DNA of 64,000 bases from Kutzneria viridogrisea. GTDB lineage: Bacteria; Actinomycetota; Actinomycetes; Mycobacteriales; Pseudonocardiaceae. This document shows positions 32,830 through 41,057 of the stretch, piece after piece (the first letter of the stretch is position 1; each line of letters starts with the position of its first letter). The position numbers and the translations under genes were made by a program. Location of the stretch: positions 277,144-341,143 of the forward strand of contig JACJID010000010.1 in assembly GCA_014138725.1 (NCBI GenBank), written 5' to 3'. Under the pieces are notes generated by a model. The model was not told where the DNA came from. It saw only the letters and a program-made list of their open reading frames with translations, and ran no database searches.

Positions 32830-35523
32830 TCAGCCCTCATTCGTGGACAGTTCGACGATGAACTCGGTGACCGAAGGGGTTGCGGGATCGGGGCAGCAGC
32901 CCAGCTCCGGTACCGGCAGGGGTTCCTCGAACACGACCTGTCCGGTGCGATCGGCCAGCAGGTGTTCGAAGGTGAGCAGCAGGAAGGGGTTGGCGAAGTC
33001 CACGAAGACGGGCTTGCGCGACTTGGCGAACAACTGGTCGGCCCACTCCCCTTCGGGTTCCAGCACGCGCACGTAGCAGCGGTCGGGGATGCCGTGCGAC
33101 CGGAGCCATCCGGCCAGCCGGAGCAGGTGGTCGGCCTCGTCCCCGCCGTTCTCGCGCGCGGGAACGCTTGCGGCCGCGACGATCCAGCGGGTGCGTTGCA
33201 GCACCACGCGTCCCACCTCCACCCGGGGCAGCCGGTAGACCTCCGTCTCGTTCTCCTGCTCCTCCAACGGGTAGACCGTGGGCGCCGAGGGATTCACCAG
33301 GTGCGAGGGGCCGAACGCGGTCAGCAGCAGCCGGATCGCGGGCGGCAGCAGCGGGTCGCCCATCATGCCCAGGTGTGCCGGGCGCACGCGGATCCCCCTG
33401 CGCGGGTCCACCAGGTCGAGCAGGTCGGCGTCGGGCTCGTGGACGACGACCAGCTCGCACAGCGGGATGCGTTGGGCCGCAGGGCGATCGCTGGCGGTGA
33501 AGGGGTAGTCCACCTCCAGGGGTGCCAGCGGGGTGCGCAGGTTGACCGAGGCGTCGAAGGTGCCCGACAGCTCGGCCACGGCCAGGTCGGGCGCGGTGGA
33601 GGTCCGGTACTGCCACTCCGGCACCACCGAACCGGACTGCGCGGCCAGCCGCAGCCAGCGGGCACGGCCCCGGCCGTATCCCCCGGCAACCATGTTGACC
33701 ACCACGCGCAGGTCGTCCTCGACCAGGAATGGTTGCAGGTAGCAGGCGATCGAAGCGGTGGGCCGCACCCAGGAGGGCCAGGACCCGGCGAGGTCGGCGA
33801 GCTCGCGCGGGTCCACCCGGAGTACCCCGTCGTGCTCGGGGACCGCGAGCACGGTGCGCGCCGAGTCCAGGCGCAGCTGGTACAGCTCGGCGATCCTGGG
33901 CACCGTGGACTGCTCCAGCTCGTGCGGCCACACCGGTGTGCTCGGCCGCAGGAACGGCCTGGTGGCGGCCAGCCACGGCGGGCACTGCGACTCGGGCAGC
34001 GCCAGGTCCTGTTGCACGGCCCGGTGCAGCATCGGGAACGGCACGCTCGCGCCCGCGCCGAAACGCCTACGCACGTAGGTACCCAGCGCCAGCCTGGTCG
34101 GCAGCAGCCAGTCGTGCACCGCCAGCCAGCTCCGGACCACGTTCAGGTCGTCGAGCGCGGGACGCCAACTGGCCAGTGAGCACTGCACGCGGGCGTTGGT
34201 GAACATCGCGGTCTCGTGGAAGGTCCGCTTGCGCAGCAACTCCGGCGGCGTGCTGGGCAGGTCCAGCGCGGTCTCCAGGCCCGCCATCGCCCGGGCGGCG
34301 CCGTCCCGCCGTGCGAGGCCCGCCGCGATGTCGCCGGTCTCCACCCCGTGGTCGAGGATCCTGCGCAGGTCACCGATCAGCGCGATGGCCGCCGAGTGGC
34401 CCTCGTCCACGGGCGGGATGGACTCCAGCCAGCGCAGCAGGCCGTCGAGCGGGTCGCTGGACTGGTCCGGCACGGCCGGTGAGGTGTTCAGCAGCCCGCA
34501 CTCGACCAGCTTGTCCAGGTAGCCGAGCAGGTCCGCGGGATCGGCGGCCAGTTCCTCGGACAACCGCGCGCTGAGCTGCGCGAGGGTGCCGGGCGCGGCA
34601 GACGCGACGCGCATGCACTCGGACAGCGCCGGGGACAACGGGAGGCTGAGGATGGGCTCCTCGGGCCAGGGGCCGAGGAAGGTCACCGCCTTGCCGGCGA
34701 CCGTCGCACTGGGGTTGAGACGGACGGGCAGCTCCGCGCGGAGCCCAGGCCGGCGCTCCAGCGCCCGCACCACGCGACCCAGCACCCTGCGGTCCAGCTC
34801 GACGACCCCGCGCACGTCCAGGTCGCCCCGGAAGCGCACCGCCGGACCGACCTCGGTCCAGGTACCCAGCGCACAGTAGGTGAAGGTGCTGAACGGGCTG
34901 GTCTTGGCCGCCGCGCGGGACAGGAACCTGGCCAGTCCGACCAGTGTCCGCCTGCGCAGGGACCGGCGCCCGTCGGCGAGCCACTTGCGCACCTCGTCGA
35001 ACAGGGCGGGGCTGGCGTGCAACAGCGCGTGCTGGAACATCGGGTGTGCCACGGCGGCGCGCAGTTCGGGCACCTTGTCCTGGTATTCCGAGTTCAGGAC
35101 CGACCTCAGCTGGACGAGCAGCCGCTGTCGTCCACCCAACTGCCCCAGCCACTGGTGCACGGCCTTGGCGAGTTCCCCGGGCAGCGCGGCGGCGATCTCC
35201 TCGTTCCACTCCCGCTCGCCGGGTGTTCGCCGGTTGTGCACGGCCCGCCGCAGCGCGACCAGCCTCGGCTTCACCGGATCCGTTGACAGCGCACCGATGT
35301 GGTCGAACAACGCCTGGCCAAGGTCGCTGCCCTCGCGTTCCAGTGCCGCGTCCGCGCCGAGCAACTGCTCGACGAGCGCCCAGGAGGCATCCATCCGCAG
35401 GGGCGCCAACACCGAGGCGGGCAGCCCGGCGACCCTCGCCACCACCGGGCTCTCCACCCGGTACGCACCCCCTGCCGCCTCACTGTTGCCGCTGTCGTTC
35501 CTCGGACCAGCTGCCAGTACCAC
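32830..35523 (-). CDS. tRNA-Glu-dependent lantibiotic dehydratase, N-terminal glutamylation domain (TbtB-type)
   Basis: This 897-residue Lant_dehydr_N protein transfers glutamate from Glu-tRNA to Ser/Thr of the precursor. Diagnostic blocks are RRRTLVGLARFLSRAAAKTS plus PFSTFTY, SPALFDEVRKWLADGRRSL, and FVDFANPFLLLTFEHLL near the C-terminus. I place the start at GTG 35523, which has a GAGGGA site 7 bases upstream. A longer frame back to 35610 would have to read through the perfect stem-loop at 35560-35602 and encodes unlikely sequence. With up to 16 Ser in the adjacent core, this enzyme has many possible targets. Confidence 0.9.
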   Translation of the reverse strand: MVLAAGPRNDSGNSEAAGGAYRVESPVVARVAGLPASVLAPLRMDASWALVEQLLGADAALEREGSDLGQALFDHIGALSTDPVKPRLVALRRAVHNRRTPGEREWNEEIAAALPGELAKAVHQWLGQLGGRQRLLVQLRSVLNSEYQDKVPELRAAVAHPMFQHALLHASPALFDEVRKWLADGRRSLRRRTLVGLARFLSRAAAKTSPFSTFTYCALGTWTEVGPAVRFRGDLDVRGVVELDRRVLGRVVRALERRPGLRAELPVRLNPSATVAGKAVTFLGPWPEEPILSLPLSPALSECMRVASAAPGTLAQLSARLSEELAADPADLLGYLDKLVECGLLNTSPAVPDQSSDPLDGLLRWLESIPPVDEGHSAAIALIGDLRRILDHGVETGDIAAGLARRDGAARAMAGLETALDLPSTPPELLRKRTFHETAMFTNARVQCSLASWRPALDDLNVVRSWLAVHDWLLPTRLALGTYVRRRFGAGASVPFPMLHRAVQQDLALPESQCPPWLAATRPFLRPSTPVWPHELEQSTVPRIAELYQLRLDSARTVLAVPEHDGVLRVDPRELADLAGSWPSWVRPTASIACYLQPFLVEDDLRVVVNMVAGGYGRGRARWLRLAAQSGSVVPEWQYRTSTAPDLAVAELSGTFDASVNLRTPLAPLEVDYPFTASDRPAAQRIPLCELVVVHEPDADLLDLVDPRRGIRVRPAHLGMMGDPLLPPAIRLLLTAFGPSHLVNPSAPTVYPLEEQENETEVYRLPRVEVGRVVLQRTRWIVAAASVPARENGGDEADHLLRLAGWLRSHGIPDRCYVRVLEPEGEWADQLFAKSRKPVFVDFANPFLLLTFEHLLADRTGQVVFEEPLPVPELGCCPDPATPSVTEFIVELSTNEG

Positions 35524-35559
35524 CGCACCATCCCTCGAATTCGCTTTGGGGCACCTAGC

Positions 35560-35602
35560 GCCTGTGGGCACGGGCGCGTTCTGCGCGCCCGTGCCCACAG
35601 GC
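35560..35602 (-). promoter_or_regulatory. Strong stem-loop between thiopeptide-type precursor and dehydratase genes
   Basis: A perfect 19-bp stem (GCCTGTGGGCACGGGCGCG with its complement) has a 5-base loop. It starts 10 bases after the precursor stop at 35613 and ends 36 bases before the GTG of the dehydratase. There is no T run. It likely limits read-through or protects the precursor mRNA 3' end. Confidence 0.75.
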
Positions 35603-35612
35603 CGTTTCACTA

Positions 35613-35870
35613 CTAGTGCGAACAGGAGCCGCCACAGGAGCAGGAGCCGCCACCACCGCAGAAGCCGCCGCCACCGCAGCTGCAGCTGCTGCTACTGCTG
35701 CTGCTGCCACCGCAGAACCCGGAGCAGAAACCCGAGGAGTCCGAGGCGCCGTTCTCGGCCATGCCGTGACCGACGGTCAGGGACTCGACGGTGAGCCCGC
35801 GGTCGGCGAGCTCGAAGACGTCCATGGGCAGGTCAGCGATGTCGAACCGAAGAGAACCCACGTTAGCCAT
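35613..35870 (-). CDS. Thiopeptide-type precursor with long Gly/Ser/Cys-rich, microcin B17-like core
   Basis: This is an 85-residue peptide. Residues 14-38 form a classical thiopeptide leader: LPMDVFELADRGLTVESLT followed by VGHGM, then AENGA before the core. The predicted core (43-85) is SDSSGFCSGFCGG, a run of seven Ser, CSC, GGGGFC, GGGGSCSC and GGSCSH: 43 residues with 8 Cys, 16 Ser and 14 Gly. Known thiopeptide cores have about 12-18 residues. The composition recalls microcin B17 instead. The ATG at 35870 has an AGGAG site 7 bases upstream. It is the first gene of the seven-gene operon and is separated from the rest by a perfect stem-loop. Confidence 0.93.
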   Translation of the reverse strand: MANVGSLRFDIADLPMDVFELADRGLTVESLTVGHGMAENGASDSSGFCSGFCGGSSSSSSSCSCGGGGFCGGGGSCSCGGSCSH

Positions 35871-36107
35871 CACGCATCTCCTAATCTTATTTGTGACCAA
35901 AGAATTGCGAAGGACCCGAACGGCCGCGGGGCCACGAGAACCGGGTCACCCGCACCTGAATCCCCGGCCGAGTAAACGGCGAGGAGCGAGGATTCAGTGT
36001 TCTGAACGAACAATTCAACCCTAACGAACAGATCAAAAATCACACAGAGGCCAATCGACCGGCCCCTCCGACAATTGATTGGCAGCACAAAGGAAAACCA
36101 GGTTCCC

Positions 36108-36869
36108 TCACGCGGCGGTGCGCATCACCCGCGTGCCCCCGTGGTCCTGCAACGCCTGCAACGACCCGCGGGCGACCAGCACAGGGGGCGCTCCCCCACC
36201 CCGGGGCGGACCACCCCGGCGACGGGCGTTGAGCTTGTCGATCACCAGGGCCGCACCGAGCACGCTCGCGAGGGCGAGCGCGAAGCCGCCGCCGATGTCG
36301 GTGGCGTAGTGCTGGTGGGTGGCGACCAGCGCGAGCGCCATCGTGGCGCACTGCGCGAGAACCCCGCACAGCAGCAACACCCTGAGCACACGCGGGTACC
36401 TCCTCGACGTGTCCAGCAGCAGAACCGCGACCACGGCGCACACCGAGGCGGTGGCCGAGGTGTGACCACTGGGAAAGGCCAGTGAGCCGCCAAGGGTCCG
36501 CCCCACGACGGGCTTGACCACCAACTCGGTCAGCAGCACCGCCGCGATCGGCCCAACGAGCGAGAGTTGAGCCATCCTCGGATTACCGCTGAGCAGCCCA
36601 CCCAGGGTGAGACCACCGACCACCATGGCGAACGGGACCGGGTCCGCCATTCGAGCCACCCAACCCAGCAGCGGGTTGTTGTCCACCACGCTTCCCCGCA
36701 ACAACCGCGAAACCAGGTCGTCCACCCGATCGGGCTCACTGCCACCGTGCAGCAGTACCCCCAGGGCCACCACCACTCCCGCGCACAGCGCAACGGTGAC
36801 CAGGGCGTGAGTTCTGAGCCGATCGGGCAGCAGTACGTGTGATTCGTGACGTTGTTCTTCAGCGTTCAC
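36108..36869 (-). CDS. PAP2-family membrane phosphatase
   Basis: This is a 253-residue protein with several membrane segments. The phosphatidic acid phosphatase type 2 signature is visible: KPVVGRTLGG, then FPSGHTSATASV, then ATHQHYATDIGGG. The second His-containing motif lacks the usual Arg (often SR-x5-H), so activity may be altered. Such enzymes act on undecaprenyl diphosphate or lipid phosphates at the membrane. The start is GTG at 36869. It is upstream of and collinear with the thiopeptide-type precursor (minus strand) but 237 bases away; a self-resistance role is not suggested by the sequence. Confidence 0.8.
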   Translation of the reverse strand: MNAEEQRHESHVLLPDRLRTHALVTVALCAGVVVALGVLLHGGSEPDRVDDLVSRLLRGSVVDNNPLLGWVARMADPVPFAMVVGGLTLGGLLSGNPRMAQLSLVGPIAAVLLTELVVKPVVGRTLGGSLAFPSGHTSATASVCAVVAVLLLDTSRRYPRVLRVLLLCGVLAQCATMALALVATHQHYATDIGGGFALALASVLGAALVIDKLNARRRGGPPRGGGAPPVLVARGSLQALQDHGGTRVMRTAA

Positions 36870-37417
36870 GCCTCACGCTAACCCGCCCGAGTGCGGCACA
36901 ACCGGTTGTCCTCCCGCCGGCCGACGACCATTCGGAGTCCACACGAATGCACTACCCGTGCGCGATCCGGGCCGGCACTGCGCCGGAGGAGTTCCGCCAG
37001 GGCATCAGCATTCGGCGCAGGGATCCGACTACCGTTGTGGCGTATGTACGCTTCCGTTCGAGCGGTACATACTTCTGCTTGGACACGATCCGCACACTGC
37101 ACAGAGCTCCTCCACCGGACTTCGTGCGAACAACACCTCTTCGAGTGCTGGCCCGAAGGCGTGCGACAACTCGCCCCAGTCCGTTCACACGCTCGGCGCA
37201 GCGCCGGGTGACCATCCCCACCGCTTCTGGTGCCGTGTGCCCTTCTCCCCTCCCTGGAAGACGGCACCAGCGCGGTCGGACGGCGGCACGGCCGTTTCCC
37301 CGTTCCCGTGCCGGTCGCCGCCGTCCGGCACTGCGGCCGCGGTGGGGTCGGGACGTTGAGCGAATCCCCCGGCCTCACCGCGCCCCAGCACCCAGACCAA
37401 GGAAGAGGTGAACCAAG
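36870..37417. other. Divergent 548-base gap, PAP2 / unknown gene
   Basis: No gene is supported. Several long open frames exist on both strands but have no ribosome binding sites and unnatural composition. The stretch around 36990-37140 is less GC-rich than its surroundings and holds one clear inverted repeat (37042-37072). A GAGG site precedes the start at 37418. Confidence 0.45.
37042..37072. promoter_or_regulatory. Inverted repeat, candidate operator
   Basis: GTATGTAC (37042-37049) and its exact complement GTACATAC (37065-37072) are separated by 15 bases, in a divergent promoter region. The half-sites are AT-rich for this genome, as expected for a repressor or LuxR-family binding site. Confidence 0.45.
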
Positions 37418-37906
37418 ATGTCCGACGCTGCCGCCACCTTGCACAAGACCGTGGAACGCATGGAGGCCAGAGCACTGGCCTACCAACGCATCTACTCGTG
37501 GCCGGCGTGCGTCGACCCGTCGAACGGCGCTCTCATGCTCGCGCTGCACGCGGATCTGGACGCGATCACGGTCCCCGCCGAACTCGGCGTGCGGACCCAG
37601 CGCGTGCTGTGCCTGCGGATGCTGGCCGGACCGGTGCTGTTGCTGCCGACGGGAAGCGGCACGACAGGACCGGACTGGCTGTTCCTCACCGGACCCGCAC
37701 AGGCCCTGCGCCACCGCACGATCGTCGAGCTCGGCCGTATCGGGGCGCGCTTCCACCAGCGGTCCACCTTCGTCCCGCTGCCGCCGACCAGGGTCAACGG
37801 CTCCGAGGTGCGCTGGTCCACCTCACCGGTCAGCGGCCGTGAGCTGCCGCCGTGGGCTGCCGTGATCGCGGCGCTGCGGTCGGCGGCGCTGGGCTGCACG
37901 CAGTAG
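37418..37906 (+). CDS. Small conserved-looking protein, unknown function
   Basis: This is a 162-residue protein. The layout (AYQRIYSWPACVDPSNG, PDWLFLTGPAQALRHRTIVE, a short linker, then GRELPPWAAVIAALRSAALG) recalls small actinobacterial proteins related to the N-terminal part of bifunctional DNA primase/polymerases, but no catalytic motif is evident, so I leave it as unknown. Codon use is normal for the genome. The ATG at 37418 has an AGAGG site upstream. It lies about 280 bases before the WecB-like gene on the same strand. Confidence 0.55.
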   Translation: MSDAAATLHKTVERMEARALAYQRIYSWPACVDPSNGALMLALHADLDAITVPAELGVRTQRVLCLRMLAGPVLLLPTGSGTTGPDWLFLTGPAQALRHRTIVELGRIGARFHQRSTFVPLPPTRVNGSEVRWSTSPVSGRELPPWAAVIAALRSAALGCTQ

Positions 37907-38187
37907 TGGACGCCGCCTGCTGCATGTTCGCCTTCCTCGTCATGATCTGCGCGGCCGCGGGCCCACTGCTCGTCGACCTGACGACCGCCGTTCGGGACTG
38001 GCCTTCCCGCAGGCCGAACCGGTCCTGTCAGCGCAACGCCCCACCCTGTCGCGGCAGCGGTACTGACCGGGCGGCCGTCAACCGGCTGCTCCGGCTCGCG
38101 CTGGCCCCGTGCGAGCACCGCTGCCGACAGGCACGACCAACACCGCGATACACCAACAGCACAGTGAGTACCGAGCGGGAGCGCTAG
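37906..38187 (+). CDS. Possible small membrane protein, doubtful
   Basis: An open frame starts with a GTG overlapping the previous TAG, or with the ATG at 37924, and ends directly before the WecB-like start. The first 30 residues form a hydrophobic helix (MFAFLVMICAAAGPLLV). The rest is Arg/Cys/Pro-rich and looks less coding-like. The tight spacing on both sides is the main support. It could also be a translated leader or chance. Confidence 0.3.
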   Translation: MDAACCMFAFLVMICAAAGPLLVDLTTAVRDWPSRRPNRSCQRNAPPCRGSGTDRAAVNRLLRLALAPCEHRCRQARPTPRYTNSTVSTERER

Positions 38188-39465
38188 ATGGAATACCCCC
38201 AGTGGGGAAACGGGTCCGTCAACGGTCAGGCGCACAGCGGAACGCTGCTGCCTGACACAACGGGCCCGGAGGTGCACCTGGTGGGCGGCAGCCGCGCCGA
38301 GGCGATCAAGCTGGCACCGGTCGTGGACTGGATGCACCGACGGGCGAGGATGCGTCCCGTGCTGGTGGACTCCGGTCAGCACGACTCGATGTTCGAGCAG
38401 GCCCTCGGCTCCTTCGCGCTGCGGCCGGACCTGAGGCTGCGCAACGACCAGGGCTGCACGGGGCAGGCGAGCCACGCCGAGCAGCTCAGCGGGATGGTGC
38501 GCCTGCTGGACGAACACCTGATGCTGCGCAGGCCCGCGGCGGTGGTCGCGCAGGGCGACACGACCACCGCGCTGGCCACGGCCCTGGCCGCGTTCTGGCG
38601 CGGCATCCCGGTGGTGCACCTGGAAGCGGGCCTGCGCAGCCACAACGTGCGGGCGCCCTTCCCCGAGGAGACCACGCGCAGGCTCGTGGCCCAGGTGAGC
38701 ACCCTGCACCTGGCGCCCACCTCGCGGGCGGCGGAGAACCTGCGCTCGGAGGGACTGGGTGGCTCGGGCGTGCTCACGGTCGGCAGCACCGCGGTGGACG
38801 CGGCCATCCGGGTGAGCGGGCGGCCGGTGGCGTTCACCGATCCCCGGCTGGAGGCCGTGGAGTGGCGTGCCCGCTGCGGGAACTGCCGCCTGCTGGTGGT
38901 CACGGTGCACCGCCAGGAGTCGTGGGGCGCCCCGTTGGCCGGGGTGCTCAACGCGCTGACCACGTTGTTGCAGCGGCACCCGGACCTCGAGGTGGTCCTG
39001 CCGATCCACCCGCACCCGGCACTGCGCAAGCAGGTCATGACGGGCTTGTTCGGCACCGACCGCGTGCACGTGACCGCCCCGCTGCCCTACGACGCCTTCT
39101 GCCGCCTGCTGTCGACCGCGCGCCTGGTGCTGACCGACTCGGGCGGTGTCCAGGAGGAGGCCCCGATCTTCGGCGTGCCCGTGCTCGTGCTGCGGGAGAA
39201 CACCGAACGGGTGGAGGCCGTCGAGGCGGGCTGCTCGGTGCTGGTGGGCACCGAGCACCGGCGCCTGGCCGACCACGTCTCGCGGCTGCTTCAGGACAGC
39301 GCCGACCGCCAGGCGATGGTCTACGCGGGCAACCCCTTCGGTGACGGGCACGCGGGCCACCGAGTCGAGCACGCCATCGCCTGGATGCTCGGGCTGGAGC
39401 AGACTCCGCCCTGTCCGCCGCAGTCCGTGCGGTACACCCCGTCCGAACGGCTGCGCACCGAGTGA
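38188..39465 (+). CDS. wecB: UDP-N-acetylglucosamine 2-epimerase (non-hydrolysing, WecB-type)
   Basis: This 425-residue enzyme interconverts UDP-GlcNAc and UDP-ManNAc. Family blocks are clear: GGSRAEAIKLAPVV, QGDTTTALATALAAF, VVHLEAGLRSHNVRAPFPEE, VTVHRQESW, LVLTDSGGVQEEAPIFGVPV and GNPFGDGHAG. The first 25 residues are an extension relative to typical WecB (about 375 residues), and the C-terminal tail is Pro-rich. No other sugar-nucleotide or glycosyltransferase gene is nearby, so it may feed cell-wall polymers from a distance. The ATG at 38188 directly follows the stop of a doubtful small frame. Confidence 0.9.
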   Translation: MEYPQWGNGSVNGQAHSGTLLPDTTGPEVHLVGGSRAEAIKLAPVVDWMHRRARMRPVLVDSGQHDSMFEQALGSFALRPDLRLRNDQGCTGQASHAEQLSGMVRLLDEHLMLRRPAAVVAQGDTTTALATALAAFWRGIPVVHLEAGLRSHNVRAPFPEETTRRLVAQVSTLHLAPTSRAAENLRSEGLGGSGVLTVGSTAVDAAIRVSGRPVAFTDPRLEAVEWRARCGNCRLLVVTVHRQESWGAPLAGVLNALTTLLQRHPDLEVVLPIHPHPALRKQVMTGLFGTDRVHVTAPLPYDAFCRLLSTARLVLTDSGGVQEEAPIFGVPVLVLRENTERVEAVEAGCSVLVGTEHRRLADHVSRLLQDSADRQAMVYAGNPFGDGHAGHRVEHAIAWMLGLEQTPPCPPQSVRYTPSERLRTE

Positions 39466-39864
39466 CCCCGCCCGGTCCGGCCGCGGTCGCGGCCGGCCAC
39501 ACCGCGCACGGGCGGTGCCCGTTCGGGGCGCGGCCATTCGGCCGACCAGATCGGGTCGACCGGCCCCGCCGATGTGTGACACCGCCAGCGGCAGACGTCC
39601 CGCCCCACACGCGCTAGCGTGGACAACGCACTCGTCGGCCCGATTCCAGGAATGCGACGAGCGCTCAAGTCAACAACTGACACCGCCGCCGGGCACTGAA
39701 ACCGGCGGCGGTGGCACATCCACTAGAACAGCACTCCGAATGATCTTGGATACAGCACGGCCTAATATGCCGATTGCCGTCGAATTTCCCTCAGATGCAC
39801 CGAACCTGCCTGCGACAAAACGTCGACAGCAGGTCCCCGCACCACACTGACAGGAGAACCGGAA
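39466..39864. other. Intergenic region with stem-loop upstream of XRE regulator
   Basis: This is a 399-base stretch. It holds a perfect 12-bp stem (CACCGCCGCCGG with its complement) at 39681-39713, which may be an attenuator or terminator. The following 150 bases are AT-richer and should contain the promoter of the XRE gene. No gene is supported. Confidence 0.45.
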
Positions 39865-40242
39865 GTGGAGGCCAAAGAAACCTTTGAGCTGATTTCTGAA
39901 TTGATTAAGTCCAGCCGAGAAGAGAACAACCTCAGCCAACGCCGCCTCGCCGAAGCGCTGGCAGCGGCCTCGGGCCAGGATACGATCACCCGATCGGACG
40001 TGTCGAGGTGGGAACGCGGCAAGCGGATTCCGACGAGGCACTGGCTGAACTGGATCAGCCAGGTTCTCGATGTTCCGCTGTCCCGCCTGGAATACGCGGC
40101 GAACTGGTCGCGCAGGTACCGCACGATGACCGACACGGCCGCCGCGCTCCGCGAGGCGCACAAAGTGGCGCCACTCAGCACCCGGCCGCAGAACCACACT
40201 GCGCCCACCGCCTGGGAATACCCGCAGGACAGGACGGGATAG
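39865..40242 (+). CDS. XRE-family helix-turn-helix regulator
   Basis: This is a 125-residue protein. The HTH spans about residues 9-72: LIKSSREENNLSQRRLAEAL, ITRSDVSRWERGKRIPTRHW and VLDVPLSRLEYAA. A basic and Pro-rich tail follows without a recognisable effector domain. The GTG at 39865 has a CAGGAG site. Its N-terminal coding sequence is less GC-rich than its neighbours. It lies 142 bases upstream of the secreted lamin-tail protein gene and may regulate it. Confidence 0.82.
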   Translation: MEAKETFELISELIKSSREENNLSQRRLAEALAAASGQDTITRSDVSRWERGKRIPTRHWLNWISQVLDVPLSRLEYAANWSRRYRTMTDTAAALREAHKVAPLSTRPQNHTAPTAWEYPQDRTG

Positions 40243-40384
40243 GCCTATCCGTTCAGGGGCCAAGTCCTTGGCCACTTATACGGACGACGTCTCACGGTCA
40301 AGCTATTCACCGAGGTTCGAAGAATCGATTGCGGGCCTCGAAAAGATCAAAATATTTCCACTTGCACCAGTTTAGGAGAAGACC

Positions 40385-40978
40385 ATGATGCGTTCCCTCG
40401 CTGCCATCGTGGCGGCAGGTGTCGCTGCTGTGTCGCTGCTGTCCGGCACCGTCGCCAACGCGGCCGAAACGACCGCGGTCAAGGCGACGACTTCCTTCAC
40501 CTTCGTCATCGACCAGTTCGCTACGAGGGGCCCGGCCGGACCCCAGGACCAGTACATCCAGATCAAGAACATCAGCCTGGTCGCCCAGGACCTGAGCAAC
40601 TTCAAGATCTCGGCTGCGCCGAGCTTCTCGCAGATCTTCGACCTGGCCACCATCCCGCTGGGCACGGTGCTTCAGCCGGGCCAGGTGTACGTGGTGGCCA
40701 ACGCTCAGGGCTACAGTGGCGGCGTGGTGGACCAGTACTTCACCACGACCATCCCGCTGACCGACCAGACCGGCATCGCCCTGGTCACCCCGTCGAACGT
40801 CAGGATCGACTCGGTGGGCACCACCCCGCTGTCCCCCTTCACCGTGGGGCGTCCGGCCACCCCGCTGACCTCGAACGCCCCGCTGGCGCTGGTGCGCCAC
40901 TCCAACACCGGCAACAACGCTGCTGACTTCAGCGTCGCGATGCGGACCCCGGGTGTTCCCGGGCCCGTGACTGTCTGA
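40385..40978 (+). CDS. Secreted lamin-tail-domain-like protein
   Basis: This is a 197-residue protein. A signal peptide (MMRSLAAIVAAGVAAVSLLS, then GTVANA) precedes one beta-sandwich domain with the pattern of bacterial LTD proteins: DQYIQIKNISLVAQDLSNFK, LQPGQVYVVANAQGYSGG and TDQTGIALVTPSNVRIDSVG. LTD domains are usually parts of secreted nucleases or surface proteins; here the domain stands alone. The function is unknown. Two adjacent ATG codons (40385, 40388) follow an AGGAGAA site. A UUCG-loop terminator follows. Confidence 0.8.
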   Translation: MMRSLAAIVAAGVAAVSLLSGTVANAAETTAVKATTSFTFVIDQFATRGPAGPQDQYIQIKNISLVAQDLSNFKISAAPSFSQIFDLATIPLGTVLQPGQVYVVANAQGYSGGVVDQYFTTTIPLTDQTGIALVTPSNVRIDSVGTTPLSPFTVGRPATPLTSNAPLALVRHSNTGNNAADFSVAMRTPGVPGPVTV

Positions 40979-41011
40979 GCACACCGCTGAGCAGCCACTG
41001 CCACTGACACG

Positions 41012-41045
41012 AGGAGCTCGGGTCACTTCGGTGACCCGAGCTCCT
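41012..41045. terminator. Bidirectional terminator with TTCG tetraloop
   Basis: A perfect 15-bp stem (AGGAGCTCGGGTCAC with its complement) is closed by a TTCG loop. It lies between the stops of the lamin-tail gene (40978) and the convergent MMPL gene (41058). Confidence 0.88.
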
Positions 41046-41057
41046 TGTCGCGCCTGG

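Noticed and set aside
35524..35610. Upstream start of the dehydratase at 35610
   Set aside because: It would make the coding region read through the perfect 19-bp stem-loop. The GTG at 35523 has a good Shine-Dalgarno.
35640..35720. Ser/Gly/Cys repeat in the precursor core as a simple-sequence artefact
   Set aside because: The frame is open, starts with a ribosome binding site and an unmistakable thiopeptide leader, uses mixed Ser and Gly codons, and heads the matching operon.
36839..37411. Frames of over 100 codons in the PAP2 divergent gap
   Set aside because: They overlap each other on both strands, lack ribosome binding sites and have Arg/Pro-rich translations.
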